In this document: positions 31,611 through 40,013 of the stretch, one piece after another
Layout of the letters: the number at the start of each line of letters is the position of its first letter
How positions within the stretch are numbered: position 1 is the stretch's first letter
Origin: Polyangia bacterium
GTDB taxonomy: Bacteria > Myxococcota_A > Polyangia > Polyangiales > Sandaracinaceae
NCBI GenBank assembly: GCA_030426845.1
Contig: JAUHXR010000002.1
Coordinates: forward strand, 1-64,000
DNA length: 64,000 nucleotides
Direction: 5' to 3'
Program-made: the position numbers and the translations under genes
Notes under the pieces: generated by a model
The model's database searches: none
What the model was told of the DNA's origin: nothing
Seen by the model: only the letters and a program-made list of their open reading frames with translations

Positions 31611-32668
31611 CGTCCATCGAGTGGACCGAGGCGACCTGGAACCCGGTCGTCGGGTGCTCGCGCGTGTCGAAGGGCTGCGAGCGCTGCTACGCCGAGCGCG
31701 TCGCACACCGCGGCATGCAGGCTGCGCACCGCGGGCTGACCGTCATGGGCCGGAAGGGGCCTCGCTGGAACGGCAAGGTGCGCACGCTCCCAGAGCGCCT
31801 CGAGCAGCCGCTCCGGTGGCGGAAGCCTCGCCGCGTCTTCGTCAACTCGATGTCCGACCTGTTCCACGAGTCGGTGCCCTTCGAGTTCATCGCGGCCGTC
31901 TTCGGCGTGATGGCCGCGAGCCCGCAGCACACGTTCCAGATCCTGACGAAGCGCGACCCGCGGCGGTTCTTCGAGTGGCTCAAGGCGGAGGGCGAGGGAT
32001 GCGCGTCGTTGTCCGACGACGGCTCCCCCATGACGGTCGCGTGCATCATCGAGGCTCAGCGGCAAGATCGCCGCTTCTTCAGCGAGGTGCCGCCGAACGG
32101 CCTCGGCCGTGTCCGGTCTGAGGGCGACCGTGACCCCTGGCCCCTTCCGAACGTCTGGCTCGGCGTCTCCGTCGAGAACCAGGAGACCGCTGACCAGCGC
32201 ATCCCCTGGCTGCTCGAGTGCCCGGCCGCGGTGCGGTGGGTGAGCTATGAGCCTGCGCTCGGGCCGGTGGACTTCTCGCGGTGGCTCGACGCGAAGAGGT
32301 TCGCGTGCCCTCGCTGCGGCAAGCACCCGAATGAATGTGAAGACCCGGACGTCTGCGCAGCGTCCCCCGGCGGCTGGGCGCTCGACTGGGTCGTGATCGG
32401 CGGCGAGTCCGGCCCGGGCGCGCGTTCCTTCGACCTCGCGTGGGCGCGGTCGACGATCGAGCAGGGCTGCGCAGCCGGCGTGCCGGTGTTCGTGAAGCAG
32501 CTCGGCGCCGAGCCGCGCGCGACGGTCGTCCGGGATGGGGAGCGCACCGACACCTGCGACGATGACTGGCGCTACATCCTGCTCACGAAGCGCGACCGCA
32601 AGGGCGGCGACACGTCCGAGTGGCCCGAGGATCTCCGCGTCCGCGAGTACCCGAGGAGCACATCGTGA
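31607..32668 (+). CDS. DUF5131 (phage Gp37/Gp68) family protein
   Basis: A 353-residue protein from a GTG (GTGA overlap). It opens SIEWTEATWNPVVGCSRVS and KGCERCYAERVA; the Cys-x6-Cys-x2-Cys-Tyr motif is the family signature and resembles the cluster-binding loop of radical-SAM-like enzymes. Further conserved blocks are RVFVNSMSDLFHE, FQILTKRDPRR, VWLGVSVENQETADQRIPWL, WVSYEPALGPVD and DWVVIGGESGPGARSFD. A second Cys set (CPRCGKHPNECEDPDVC) near residue 235 may be a zinc site. Biochemistry of the family is not settled. Confidence 0.85.
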   Translation: MTSIEWTEATWNPVVGCSRVSKGCERCYAERVAHRGMQAAHRGLTVMGRKGPRWNGKVRTLPERLEQPLRWRKPRRVFVNSMSDLFHESVPFEFIAAVFGVMAASPQHTFQILTKRDPRRFFEWLKAEGEGCASLSDDGSPMTVACIIEAQRQDRRFFSEVPPNGLGRVRSEGDRDPWPLPNVWLGVSVENQETADQRIPWLLECPAAVRWVSYEPALGPVDFSRWLDAKRFACPRCGKHPNECEDPDVCAASPGGWALDWVVIGGESGPGARSFDLAWARSTIEQGCAAGVPVFVKQLGAEPRATVVRDGERTDTCDDDWRYILLTKRDRKGGDTSEWPEDLRVREYPRSTS

Positions 32669-32886
32669 CCGCCGAGCCTGAGCGCGTGACGCACCTGCTC
32701 CTCGTCCCCTCGAGCGTGAGCGACCTCCGCATGTACTGCGGCCTCCGGGCCATCGGCGCGGAGCCGCACCACCACATCGCGGGGCGCGCGGAGCTGATCA
32801 CCTGCAAGGACTGCCTCGCGAACGCGCGCGTCGCGTTCGAGCACCTGAGCAAGGTCCTCCTCGGACCGCGGAGGAACGATGGCTGA
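32665..32886 (+). CDS. Small early protein, unknown
   Basis: A 73-residue protein from GTG (GTGA overlap), THLLLVPSSVSDLRMYCGLR and ITCKDCLANARVAFEH; the CKDC pair plus an upstream Cys and His could form a zinc site. Function unknown. Confidence 0.58.
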   Translation: MTAEPERVTHLLLVPSSVSDLRMYCGLRAIGAEPHHHIAGRAELITCKDCLANARVAFEHLSKVLLGPRRNDG

Positions 32887-33082
32887 GCAGGCGACCGCCG
32901 AAGAGCTCGCAGCCCTGCGGCGCGAACTCGAGGAGACCCGGCGCGACCTCGGCGAGGTCAAGGCGCTCCTCCGACAGCAGCTCGAGCGGCGCGCGCCGCG
33001 GCGGCCGCCGCCCGGACCGCGGGCTACCCCGGAGGTCAGGGAGAAGGTGCGGGCGAAGCTCGCGGGAGGTGGACGTGGCTGA
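32879..33082 (+). CDS. Small coiled-coil protein
   Basis: A 67-residue protein; residues about 8-42 (ELAALRRELEETRRDLGEVK) form a single coiled coil, followed by a basic Pro/Arg tail (RRAPRRPPPGPRATPEV). Possibly DNA-associated. Function unknown. Confidence 0.58.
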   Translation: MAEQATAEELAALRRELEETRRDLGEVKALLRQQLERRAPRRPPPGPRATPEVREKVRAKLAGGGRG

Positions 33083-33275
33083 CCCCCGACCCTGCCCGTT
33101 CTGCGGGAGCACCCGTGTCCAGGTGCAGACCGGCGAGTGCCGTGGCGCCGTCTCCGACGAGCCCCGCTTGGAGTACTGGATCACGTGCTTCGGGTGCGCG
33201 GCAGAGGGGCCGTGGTCCAGGACCGAGGCCGGCGCGGTCCGCATGTGGAACATGAGGGAGGCCGACCGTGGCTGA
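33075..33275 (+). CDS. Lar-like restriction-alleviation protein
   Basis: A 66-residue protein from a GTG at 33075 (GGAGG five bases upstream). It has the Lar pattern: PRPCPFCGSTRVQVQ, then ITCFGCAAEGPWS and EAGAVRMWNMRE, which is the CPFCG / C-x2-C / 'eAi..WN.R' layout. Lar proteins of Rac-like phages weaken type I restriction and boost host modification. It complements the phage Dam methylase. Confidence 0.78.
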   Translation: MADPRPCPFCGSTRVQVQTGECRGAVSDEPRLEYWITCFGCAAEGPWSRTEAGAVRMWNMREADRG

Positions 33276-33729
33276 GCGCGACTGGAAAGGTGCCGCGTTC
33301 TTCGGTGACGCCGACGACGAGGGGCTCCTGCACGAGTGCCCCGTGGAGTACGTCGCCGCGGTGCTCGAGGACCGGCACGGATACGCCACCACGCCGGAGG
33401 AGGCCGACGAGATCGAGCGCTTGATCCGCGATGGTGAGGAGTCGATCGAGGTCGTGGGCTACCAGCGCGTCAGCCTCGGCAATCGGTACATCAAGGCGTG
33501 CGCTCGGAACGCCGCGGAGTCGCTCGCCGACGGGCTCCGCGACGAGGGCTACATCGACCCGGACGGCTACGACGGGTTCGACGCGTTCGTCCGCGCGTGC
33601 GCCCCCGCGATCCACGCGACCGCGGTTCGGGTGCTCCGAGAGATGGGCGGCCCGTGGACGTGCGAGGGGGTCTCGCGCCACGTCTACGGGACCGAGGAGC
33701 TCGTCGCGATCGCGCGAGGTGAGCTGTGA
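33268..33729 (+). CDS. Phage protein, unknown
   Basis: A 153-residue acidic protein from a GTG overlapping the Lar-like gene. It has a helical middle (PEEADEIERLIRDGEESIEV) and several HA-type helices (AFVRACAPAIHATAVRVLRE). No family recognised. Confidence 0.55.
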   Translation: MAERDWKGAAFFGDADDEGLLHECPVEYVAAVLEDRHGYATTPEEADEIERLIRDGEESIEVVGYQRVSLGNRYIKACARNAAESLADGLRDEGYIDPDGYDGFDAFVRACAPAIHATAVRVLREMGGPWTCEGVSRHVYGTEELVAIARGEL

Positions 33730-34163
33730 GCGTGAGCCTCAAGGCGGCAGCGCTCGAGGTCGCAGCGATGCTGCGCGACCGCGCCGAGGAGCCCTGCTAC
33801 GGGCACCCGGTGACCCAGAACCCGCACGACTTCACGCCGGACGAGGAGTCGTGCAGCGAAGCGGAGATCGAGCGCCACCGTCGCGCTCTCGAGGCGTGGG
33901 ACCGAGGCGAGCCCATCGTCACGCCCGGACCGTGGACCGCGTGGCCGACTGAGGAGGCTGCGCAGGAGCACGCACACCGCTGCATCGCGAGCGGGGCCGA
34001 CGCCGCCTCCGTGCATCGCGACCGCGAGCGCGACTGCTGGACCGTGCACGCCCACGTCGGCGGCTGGGGCATCGGCACGACCGTCTTTCGCGACGAGGAG
34101 ATGCTCCGCGCCGCCGAGGTCGTCGAGCAGCTCGCGGCCAGCCTGCCGGGGGACGCGGAGTGA
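33726..34163 (+). CDS. Phage protein, unknown
   Basis: A 145-residue protein from GTG (GTGA overlap). Contains a ALEVAAMLRDRAEEPCYGHP segment and WTVHAHVGGWGIGTTVFRDE near the C-terminus. Conserved-looking but unassigned; directly upstream of the integrase. Confidence 0.55.
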   Translation: MSVSLKAAALEVAAMLRDRAEEPCYGHPVTQNPHDFTPDEESCSEAEIERHRRALEAWDRGEPIVTPGPWTAWPTEEAAQEHAHRCIASGADAASVHRDRERDCWTVHAHVGGWGIGTTVFRDEEMLRAAEVVEQLAASLPGDAE

Positions 34164-35350
34164 CCCGCCGACGCTGGGGCTCGATCTCACCGCACCGCGG
34201 CGGGTACATGGCCCGGCTGGGCGACCCGAAGCGCACCTACCTCGGCACGTTCAGGACCGAGGAGGACGCGAACGCGGCCTTGCTCGAGGCCTTCGAGTTC
34301 CAGCGGCACCAGACGGCGGACGGGACCGGCGCGACGACCCTCGTGAGCTACGGGCGCGCCTGGCTCGCCGCCGAGCGCGCGCGCGGCCGGCGCCGCGGCC
34401 TCGACCGCGAGGAGGCGCGCTTCGCGCGGCACATCGCCCGCGCCCCGTTCGCGACCTGGCCGCTCACCGCGATCACGCAGCGCGACGTCCAGCGCTGGAT
34501 CCGCGACCTCGCCGACGGGCGCGCCGAGGGGCCCCGCGCGAAGGGCCAGCGCCGCTCGCGGCAGACGGTCAGCAACGTCCTCAACCTGCTCCGCGCGATC
34601 TTGAGGAGCGCGGTCGAGGAGGAGGCGATCGACGCGTCGCCCGCGACCGGCGTCGTCGTCCCGCGCGCGCCGACGAAGGAGGAGCCGTTCACCTACCTCG
34701 ACGCGGCCGAGCTCGAGGCGCTCCGCACCGCGACCGTCATCCCGCTCGCGCAGCACTCGGCGTTCCTCCTCGCCGCCTACGCGGGCCTGCGCCCCGGTGA
34801 GCTGTGGGGCCTGCTCTGGGGCGACGTCATCCTCGAGGGTCGCGCCGAGGTGATCGTGCGGCACTCGCGGCGCGCGGCGACGAAGGGCGGCCGCGTGCGA
34901 CGCGTCCCGCTCCTCGAGCCCGCGCGCGATGCGCTCGAGCGGTGGCGGGACGAGCGCGCGGGCGAGGTCGACGAGCTCGGGCGCGAGGTCGTACGCGACG
35001 ACGCGCTCGTCTGGCCGAGCGCGGACGGCGGCTGCTACCGCGCGGGCTACGACGCGGGCTGGGTCGACCGGCCGCAGCGCTCGCGAGCGGGGGAGCTCTA
35101 CACCCAGCCGGGGTGGGCGACGCGCGCGGGGATCGAGCGCCACGTGCCGCTCAAGGCCCTGCGCCACACCTGCGCGTGTCACCTGCTCCGAGGGACCCAC
35201 GTCGCCCGCGGGTGGGTCGCGCGGCCGCTCCGCATGGAGGAGGTGCAGAGCTGGCTCGGGCACGCGTCGATCACCACGACCGAGAGGTACTACGCGCGGC
35301 TCGCGCCGGGCGGGCTGCTCGATGTCGTGCCGCCGGGGGACGATCGGTGA
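34160..35350 (+). CDS. int: Tyrosine integrase of the prophage
   Basis: A 396-residue protein from GTG (GTGA overlap). N-terminal arm-binding segment GSISPHRGGYMARLGDPKRT, core-binding helices (LVSYGRAWLAAERARGRRRG onward) and a catalytic domain with R211 (YAGLRPGELWGLLWGD), K242 (TKGGRVRRVPL), R335 (ALRHTCACHLL), H368 (WLGHASITTTERYY) and Y377. The usual His before R335 is a Lys (K332). It ends about 400 bases from the tRNA-Thr, on its 3' side, consistent with tRNA integration. Confidence 0.93.
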   Translation: MTRRRWGSISPHRGGYMARLGDPKRTYLGTFRTEEDANAALLEAFEFQRHQTADGTGATTLVSYGRAWLAAERARGRRRGLDREEARFARHIARAPFATWPLTAITQRDVQRWIRDLADGRAEGPRAKGQRRSRQTVSNVLNLLRAILRSAVEEEAIDASPATGVVVPRAPTKEEPFTYLDAAELEALRTATVIPLAQHSAFLLAAYAGLRPGELWGLLWGDVILEGRAEVIVRHSRRAATKGGRVRRVPLLEPARDALERWRDERAGEVDELGREVVRDDALVWPSADGGCYRAGYDAGWVDRPQRSRAGELYTQPGWATRAGIERHVPLKALRHTCACHLLRGTHVARGWVARPLRMEEVQSWLGHASITTTERYYARLAPGGLLDVVPPGDDR

Positions 35351-35375
35351 GGCACTCAGCTATGGTGGTGGCGTC

Positions 35376-35648
35376 ATGACCGAGATTGACTGGGCGGCGT
35401 GGGCTCGCGAGACGCTCCGTGACCTCACCGAGCGTGGGGTGGAGTACGGGTCCGACTACGTGATGGCGGATTGTCCGGCGTGCGGGAGACACCGGCTTCA
35501 GACCCCCGACTGCGTTTGCGAGAAATGCGGCTGGGCCCTGGCCAACGCCTTCCCCGAGAGCACAGCGAGCCACTCGGGTGTCAACGTCTCTACCGCGGCT
35601 TGCGGGAGTGATGCCCAGAAAGCCCCGGCCGGGGGCCCTGACAACTAA
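35376..35648 (+). CDS. Small zinc-ribbon protein at phage end
   Basis: A 90-residue protein; ATG at 35376. The centre is DCPACGRHRLQTPDCVCEKCGW, two C-x2-C pairs of a zinc ribbon; the C-terminus is low-complexity. It lies between the integrase and the attachment region and may be an excision or regulatory factor. Confidence 0.65.
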   Translation: MTEIDWAAWARETLRDLTERGVEYGSDYVMADCPACGRHRLQTPDCVCEKCGWALANAFPESTASHSGVNVSTAACGSDAQKAPAGGPDN

Positions 35649-35655
35649 CGTTCCG

Positions 35656-35745
35656 ACCCTGCGATTTTGACGGAAACAAGCAAGGAAACATCCACACTCG
35701 AACCACGACCCCTGAACGCGCGTGCGGCCCCGGAAAACGCAGGGT
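35656..35745. promoter_or_regulatory. Inverted repeats near attachment site
   Basis: ACCCTGCG at 35656-35663 and its exact inverse CGCAGGGT at 35738-35745. They lie between the last phage gene and the tRNA, in a stretch locally richer in A/T, and could be integrase arm-type or excisionase sites. The rest of the 35649-35756 region holds no gene. Confidence 0.4.
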
Positions 35746-35756
35746 CATTCCGAGAT

Positions 35757-35829
<73 letters not shown>

Positions 35830-35889
35830 GTCCCCCTTGAGGGAGCGATGAGTTAGCCAACCGCCCGAGGGGTGTCAAGCGACTCTCGC

Positions 35890-36297
35890 TCAGGCGGTCG
35901 CGGGGGGCTCCGGGTCGCTGGCGAGGACCGCGCGCTCGTCGTCCTCCGGGACGAAGCTCCGGTAGTCGCCGCTGCCCGGCGCGGTCTCCACCAGGAGGCG
36001 GCCGCAGGCCTCGCAGGCGTAGACCTGGCGGGTGTAGCGGGCCGCGTGCTCGCTCAGCGCGTCGGCCAGGGCCGCCGCGTCGTCGACGTCCGCGTCGGGG
36101 GCGCCGGGGAGCATGCGGTCGAGCACGCCCTGGCGCTCGGTCTGGCGGCGCGCGTTGCGCAGCAGGCCGAGGGTCTCCCGCACGATCCCGTCCCAGTAGA
36201 GCTCGTCGTGCTCGTCGACGTGGAGGTAGGCCTTGTACGGCAGCCGGTCGCTGACGTCGGGGAGCACGTGGCCGCAGCGGCACTGGACGGTGGGCAT
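35890..36297 (-). CDS. Small protein with zinc-ribbon-like Cys pairs
   Basis: A 135-residue chromosomal protein. TVQCRCGHVLPDVSDRLP at the start and VYACEACGRLLVET near residue 95 give C-x-C and C-x2-C pairs that could bind one zinc. Between them is a helical region (GIVRETLGLLRNARRQTERQG). Divergent from the threonine aldolase gene. No named family. Confidence 0.68.
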   Translation of the reverse strand: MPTVQCRCGHVLPDVSDRLPYKAYLHVDEHDELYWDGIVRETLGLLRNARRQTERQGVLDRMLPGAPDADVDDAAALADALSEHAARYTRQVYACEACGRLLVETAPGSGDYRSFVPEDDERAVLASDPEPPATA

Positions 36298-36346
36298 CTC
36301 GAGTGCCGTCTACCACACGCGCCAGCGTTTCGTATGCTGCCGCTCG

Positions 36347-37390
36347 ATGACTCGCTCCTCCACCCCCTCGACGCCGATCGATCTGCGCTCCGACACCGTG
36401 ACCCGGCCCGGCCCGGCGATGCGCGAGGCGATGGCCTCCGCCGAGGTCGGCGACGACATCTACGGCGAGGACCCGACCGCCAAGGCGCTCGAGGCGCGGG
36501 CCGCCGAGGTGCTCGGCAAGGAGGCGGCGCTCTTCGTCTCGAGCGGGACGATGGGCAACCAGCTCGCGCTGCTGATCCACTGCCGCCCCGGCGACGACGT
36601 GGTGATCGGCGAGGACGCCCACTGCAAGCTCTACGAGTCGGGCGCGGGCGGCGCGATCGCGGGCGTCCAGTTCACCCAGGCGGGGCGCGGCGGGTTCTTC
36701 GACGTCGCCGAGCTCGAGGCCGCGATCTACCCGACCGCCGCCTACTACATGCCCCGCACCCGCCTCGTCGCCCTCGAGAACACCCACAACCGCGGCGGCG
36801 GGACGGTCTGGCCGGTCGCCCAGGCCGAGGCGGTCGCCGATCGTGCCCGCGCCCTCGGCCTCGCGACCCACCTCGACGGAGCGCGGATCTGGAACGCCGC
36901 GGTCGCCACCGGGCGCAGCGCGGCCGAGCTCGCGGCGCCGTTCGACACCGTCACCGCGTGCCTGTCGAAGGGCCTCGGCGCTCCGGTCGGCTCGGTCCTC
37001 GCCGGCTCACGCGCCGCGATGGAGGAGGCGCGCCGTTTCCGCAAGATGCTCGGCGGCGCGATGCGGCAGGTAGGCGTGCTCTGCGCGGCCGGCCTCTACG
37101 CCCTCGAGCATCACCGGGCACGCCTCGCCGACGACCACGCCAACGCGCGCCGGCTCGCGGAGGGCGTCGCGACGCTCGACGGCTGCGCGGTCGACCTCGC
37201 GACCGTGCAGACCAACCTCGTGATGATCGACGTGGCCGACGCCCCCGCCTTCGCCGACGCGATGCGGGCCCGGGGCGTGCTGGTCAGCCCGTTCGGGCCG
37301 CAGCGAATCCGCGCGGTCACCCACCTCGACGTCAGCCGAGACGACATCGACGCGGCGATCGAGGCCGCGCGCGAGGTGACCCGCGGCTGA
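36347..37390 (+). CDS. ltaE: Low-specificity L-threonine aldolase
   Basis: A 347-residue PLP enzyme splitting L-threonine or L-allo-threonine to glycine and acetaldehyde. It begins with the family's IDLRSDTVTRPGPAMREAMA and has EVGDDIYGEDPTA, the HNRGGGTVWP loop, H175-L-D177-GAR (cofactor contact) and the Schiff-base Lys K208 in CLSKGLGAPVGSVL. Length is usual for the family. The ATG at 36347 fits the conserved start; longer readings run into the upstream divergent gene. Adjacency to the tRNA-Thr is probably chance. Confidence 0.93.
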   Translation: MTRSSTPSTPIDLRSDTVTRPGPAMREAMASAEVGDDIYGEDPTAKALEARAAEVLGKEAALFVSSGTMGNQLALLIHCRPGDDVVIGEDAHCKLYESGAGGAIAGVQFTQAGRGGFFDVAELEAAIYPTAAYYMPRTRLVALENTHNRGGGTVWPVAQAEAVADRARALGLATHLDGARIWNAAVATGRSAAELAAPFDTVTACLSKGLGAPVGSVLAGSRAAMEEARRFRKMLGGAMRQVGVLCAAGLYALEHHRARLADDHANARRLAEGVATLDGCAVDLATVQTNLVMIDVADAPAFADAMRARGVLVSPFGPQRIRAVTHLDVSRDDIDAAIEAAREVTRG

Positions 37391-37395
37391 ACGAT

Positions 37396-37420
37396 CGCCG
37401 CGGGGACGCGCTCCGCGGCG
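37396..37420 (+). terminator. Possible stem-loop terminator after the aldolase
   Basis: CGCCGCGG and CCGCGGCG form an 8-bp stem with 9-base loop, six bases after the aldolase stop. There is no T run, so intrinsic termination is uncertain. Confidence 0.35.
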
Positions 37421-37441
37421 GCTCAAGCCGGGGGGCGACGA

Positions 37442-37479
37442 AGACAGCGCTTCCCGACGGAGACAGCGCCTCCCGACGG
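37442..37479. repeat. Tandem 19-bp duplication
   Basis: Two abutting 19-bp copies (AGACAGCGCTTCCCGACGG and a copy with one change) in the gap between the convergent genes. The rest of 37421-37557 shows no gene. Confidence 0.6.
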
Positions 37480-37557
37480 GACGAGCCTGACAGGGCCGAG
37501 CGAACAGGGCCGAACGGCGACGCACGCGCGAGGAACGAGACGAGCCGGGACGAACGA

Positions 37558-37968
37558 TCAGAGCTCGTCGTCGTCGAGCTCGATCTCGCCGTCGTCGTCG
37601 TCGTCGTCGTCGTCGCTCTCGTCGTCCTCTTCCTCGTCGTCGTCGTACTCCGGGTTGGAGTACTTGATCTCGACGCCGAGGTCCGAGAGGGCCTGCTCGA
37701 GGACTTCGAAGAGCTCGTCGACCTCGTCGCCCGCCCACTCGTCGAGGACGTCCGAGAGGAACTCGTAGAACTCCCCACTCTCGGTGCGGCGCTCGATCTC
37801 TTCGATCTCCTCGTCCGAGAAGGCCTCCATGAGATCTTCGCGGAGAGTGTCTTGATCCCCCTCTTCGACCGCGTCCTGAGCGGAGAGGCGAATCTGGCGA
37901 ACGGCACTCTTCCGGAGGTAGATATCCATCCCTACGACCTCGTCGACGTCAACGGTGCGGCCACCCAT
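37558..37968 (-). CDS. Small protein with long acidic tail
   Basis: A 136-residue protein. The first 100 residues are helical (VRQIRLSAQDAVEEGDQDTL, EEIEEIERRTESGEFYEFLS); the last 30 are an almost pure Asp/Glu tract, like histone-mimic or chaperone-type acidic tails. ATG at 37968; an internal ATG (MDIYLRKS) is an alternative. Function unknown. Confidence 0.72.
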   Translation of the reverse strand: MGGRTVDVDEVVGMDIYLRKSAVRQIRLSAQDAVEEGDQDTLREDLMEAFSDEEIEEIERRTESGEFYEFLSDVLDEWAGDEVDELFEVLEQALSDLGVEIKYSNPEYDDDEEEDDESDDDDDDDDGEIELDDDEL

Positions 37969-38016
37969 ACCGAAGGGTCTGCACCCTGTCAACGAGACGC
38001 TGATACCCTTTCGCAG

Positions 38017-38679
38017 ATGCTCGCTCGGTCCCTCGGAACGACGCTCCTCACGGCAGGGCTCCTCGCGCTCGCGAGCCCGGCCGCCGCGCAGCCCGAGGAC
38101 CCGCGCGTTCACCACGTCACGCCGCCCCCGGCGCCCGACACGCTCGATCCCGAGCTGCTGGTCGCGGTGGGCCTCGGGGCTATCGTCCCGCTCGAGCACA
38201 CCGACATCTGTCCGGGGGACTCGCTCTGCGTCCTCGGGGCGGGCGGCGCGTTCAACGTCGAGATCGAGCGGCGCTGGCCCTTCGGCCTCGGCCTGACGGT
38301 CGGCTACGACGCGTGGTTCGTCGACTCGGGCGGCGTGTTCGAGATCGGCGTCGTGCAGATCGTTCACGCGGGCCTTCGCTTCACCTTCGCGACCGACGAG
38401 ATCGTCCACCCCTCGGTCTCGATCGGCGCGGGGGCGCTGGTCTTCGGAGACACGTTCCTCCCGTCCACCCTCGGCGGGGCCGCGCAGGCGAGCGCGGGGG
38501 CCGAGGTCGAGCTCACCGGATCGGTCGCGCTCCTCGCCGGCGCGCAGCTCTGGCTCTTCACCACGAGCCCCTTCACGACGGGCCGCGATCGCACGATGCG
38601 CTCCGAGGGCCTGGGCCTCAACGTCACCCTCCAGCTCAACCTCGGGCTGTCGATCCTCGCGGACTCGGGCGCGCACTGA
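38017..38679 (+). CDS. Exported, probable outer-membrane beta-barrel protein
   Basis: A 220-residue protein: signal peptide MLARSLGTTLLTAGLLALAS then cleavage after AAA-QPE. The mature part alternates hydrophobic and polar residues in short strands (VAVGLGAIVPLEH, GLGLTVGYDAWFVDSGG, VHPSVSIGAGALVFGD, GLGLNVTLQLNLGLSI), typical of a small barrel. One Cys pair (TDICPGDSLCVL). Precise role unknown. Confidence 0.7.
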   Translation: MLARSLGTTLLTAGLLALASPAAAQPEDPRVHHVTPPPAPDTLDPELLVAVGLGAIVPLEHTDICPGDSLCVLGAGGAFNVEIERRWPFGLGLTVGYDAWFVDSGGVFEIGVVQIVHAGLRFTFATDEIVHPSVSIGAGALVFGDTFLPSTLGGAAQASAGAEVELTGSVALLAGAQLWLFTTSPFTTGRDRTMRSEGLGLNVTLQLNLGLSILADSGAH

Positions 38680-38781
38680 GCGGCGACCCCGGCGTCGCGT
38701 CACGTGAGGCCGTTTCAGGCCGTTTTCGCGGGCCGTTCCACGCTTGACGAAGGCGGGCGCCACGGGTTCCACTGCGGCCGG

Positions 38782-40011
38782 ATGAAGAGCTGCAAGAACT
38801 GCGGGGCGCAGAACCCGGAGTCGAGCCTGTACTGCCAGGACTGCGGTGCGCGGCTCGGGGACTGGAGCCCCGCGGAGGCACCCAGCCGCTCCGCGACGCC
38901 GCCCACCGGGTTGTCGCGGCAGGAGGCGGCGGCGCCCCGGCCGCCCTCGCAGCAGCAGTGCCCTCGGTGCGGCTTCGAGAACGCGCCCCACGTCCGCTTC
39001 TGCAACAACTGCGGCTTCTCCCTGAAGCCGGCGGACGCGCCCGCGGCCGAGCCGTCGGGCGCGGCGACCGACGCGGTGGCGGTGCCCTCGGCCGCCGACG
39101 CGGTGCCGGTCACCAACCCGCCCGGCCGACCCTCGGAGGGATCGGTCTGCTGGCGCTGCTACGGAGTCGGCGATCCCGGCGCCGACTTCTGCAAGTTCTG
39201 CGGCGCGCGCTACGCCGACGCGCCCGCGTCGCGGCCCGAGCCCACCCCCGCGCCGGCCGCCTCACGCGCGGCGGACGCGTTGGATCGATCGGGCGAGACG
39301 CCGCTCACCCCGCCGCCCGCGACCGACCCGCCGCCCGCGCGCGCCTCGGAGAAGAGCGCCAGCCGCGGCTCGCTCGTATCGATCCTCAAGGACGGCAGCG
39401 ACGGGCGTCGCTACCCGCTCTACGACGAGAAGACCGACCTCGGCCGCGAGGAGGGTCAGATCGTGCTGCAGGACGATCCCTACCTCTCGCCGCGCCACGC
39501 TCGCGTGGTGCTCCGAGGCGGCACCGCGACGGTGCGGGACCTCGACAGCGTCAACGGGGTGTACGTGCGCCTACGCGAGCCGATGGACCTCGGGGACGGC
39601 GACTCGATCCTCCTCGGGCAGCAGGTGCTCCGCTTCGAGGTGCTGGCCGAGAGCGAGCTACCGCTCGGGCCGGCGACCCAGCACGGCGCGATGGTCTTCG
39701 GGACGCCGGAGGTCCAGCGGGTCGCGCGCCTCGTCCAGTACACGACCGAAGGGGTGGGACGCGACGTCCATTACCTGTATCGTGACGAGACCGTGATCGG
39801 CCGGGAGCAGGGGGACATCGTCTTCACCGACGATCCGTTCATGTCGCGCCGTCACGCGACCATCTCCATCGATCGGGCGAGCCGTCGCTTCGTGCTCCGC
39901 GATCTCGGCTCCTCCAACGGCACCGCGCTGCGGATCCGGGGCGAGCGCAAGCTCTCCGCCGGCGACCAGTTCCGCGTGGGGCGTCACCTCTTCCGCTTCG
40001 AGGCGAGCTGA
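38782..40011 (+). CDS. Triple zinc-ribbon, double FHA-domain protein
   Basis: A 409-residue protein; ATG at 38782 (MKSCKNCGAQNPESS). Three double-Cys zinc ribbons at residues about 4-25, 58-80 and 122-143, separated by Pro/Ala-rich linkers, then two FHA domains (about 195-285 and 310-405). Both FHA domains keep the GR/SxxH/N core: DLGREEGQIVLQDDPYLSPRHA with DLDSVNGVYV, and VIGREQGDIVFTDDPFMSRRHA with DLGSSNGTAL. They should bind phosphothreonine. The next gene, a PP2C phosphatase, starts two bases later, so they are co-transcribed. Confidence 0.88.
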   Translation: MKSCKNCGAQNPESSLYCQDCGARLGDWSPAEAPSRSATPPTGLSRQEAAAPRPPSQQQCPRCGFENAPHVRFCNNCGFSLKPADAPAAEPSGAATDAVAVPSAADAVPVTNPPGRPSEGSVCWRCYGVGDPGADFCKFCGARYADAPASRPEPTPAPAASRAADALDRSGETPLTPPPATDPPPARASEKSASRGSLVSILKDGSDGRRYPLYDEKTDLGREEGQIVLQDDPYLSPRHARVVLRGGTATVRDLDSVNGVYVRLREPMDLGDGDSILLGQQVLRFEVLAESELPLGPATQHGAMVFGTPEVQRVARLVQYTTEGVGRDVHYLYRDETVIGREQGDIVFTDDPFMSRRHATISIDRASRRFVLRDLGSSNGTALRIRGERKLSAGDQFRVGRHLFRFEAS

Positions 40012-40013
40012 CG

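Noticed and set aside
35872-37990. Long plus-strand frame continuing into the outer-membrane protein gene
   Set aside because: The first 700 codons are another frame of the threonine aldolase region. The real gene begins at the ATG at 38017 with a signal peptide.
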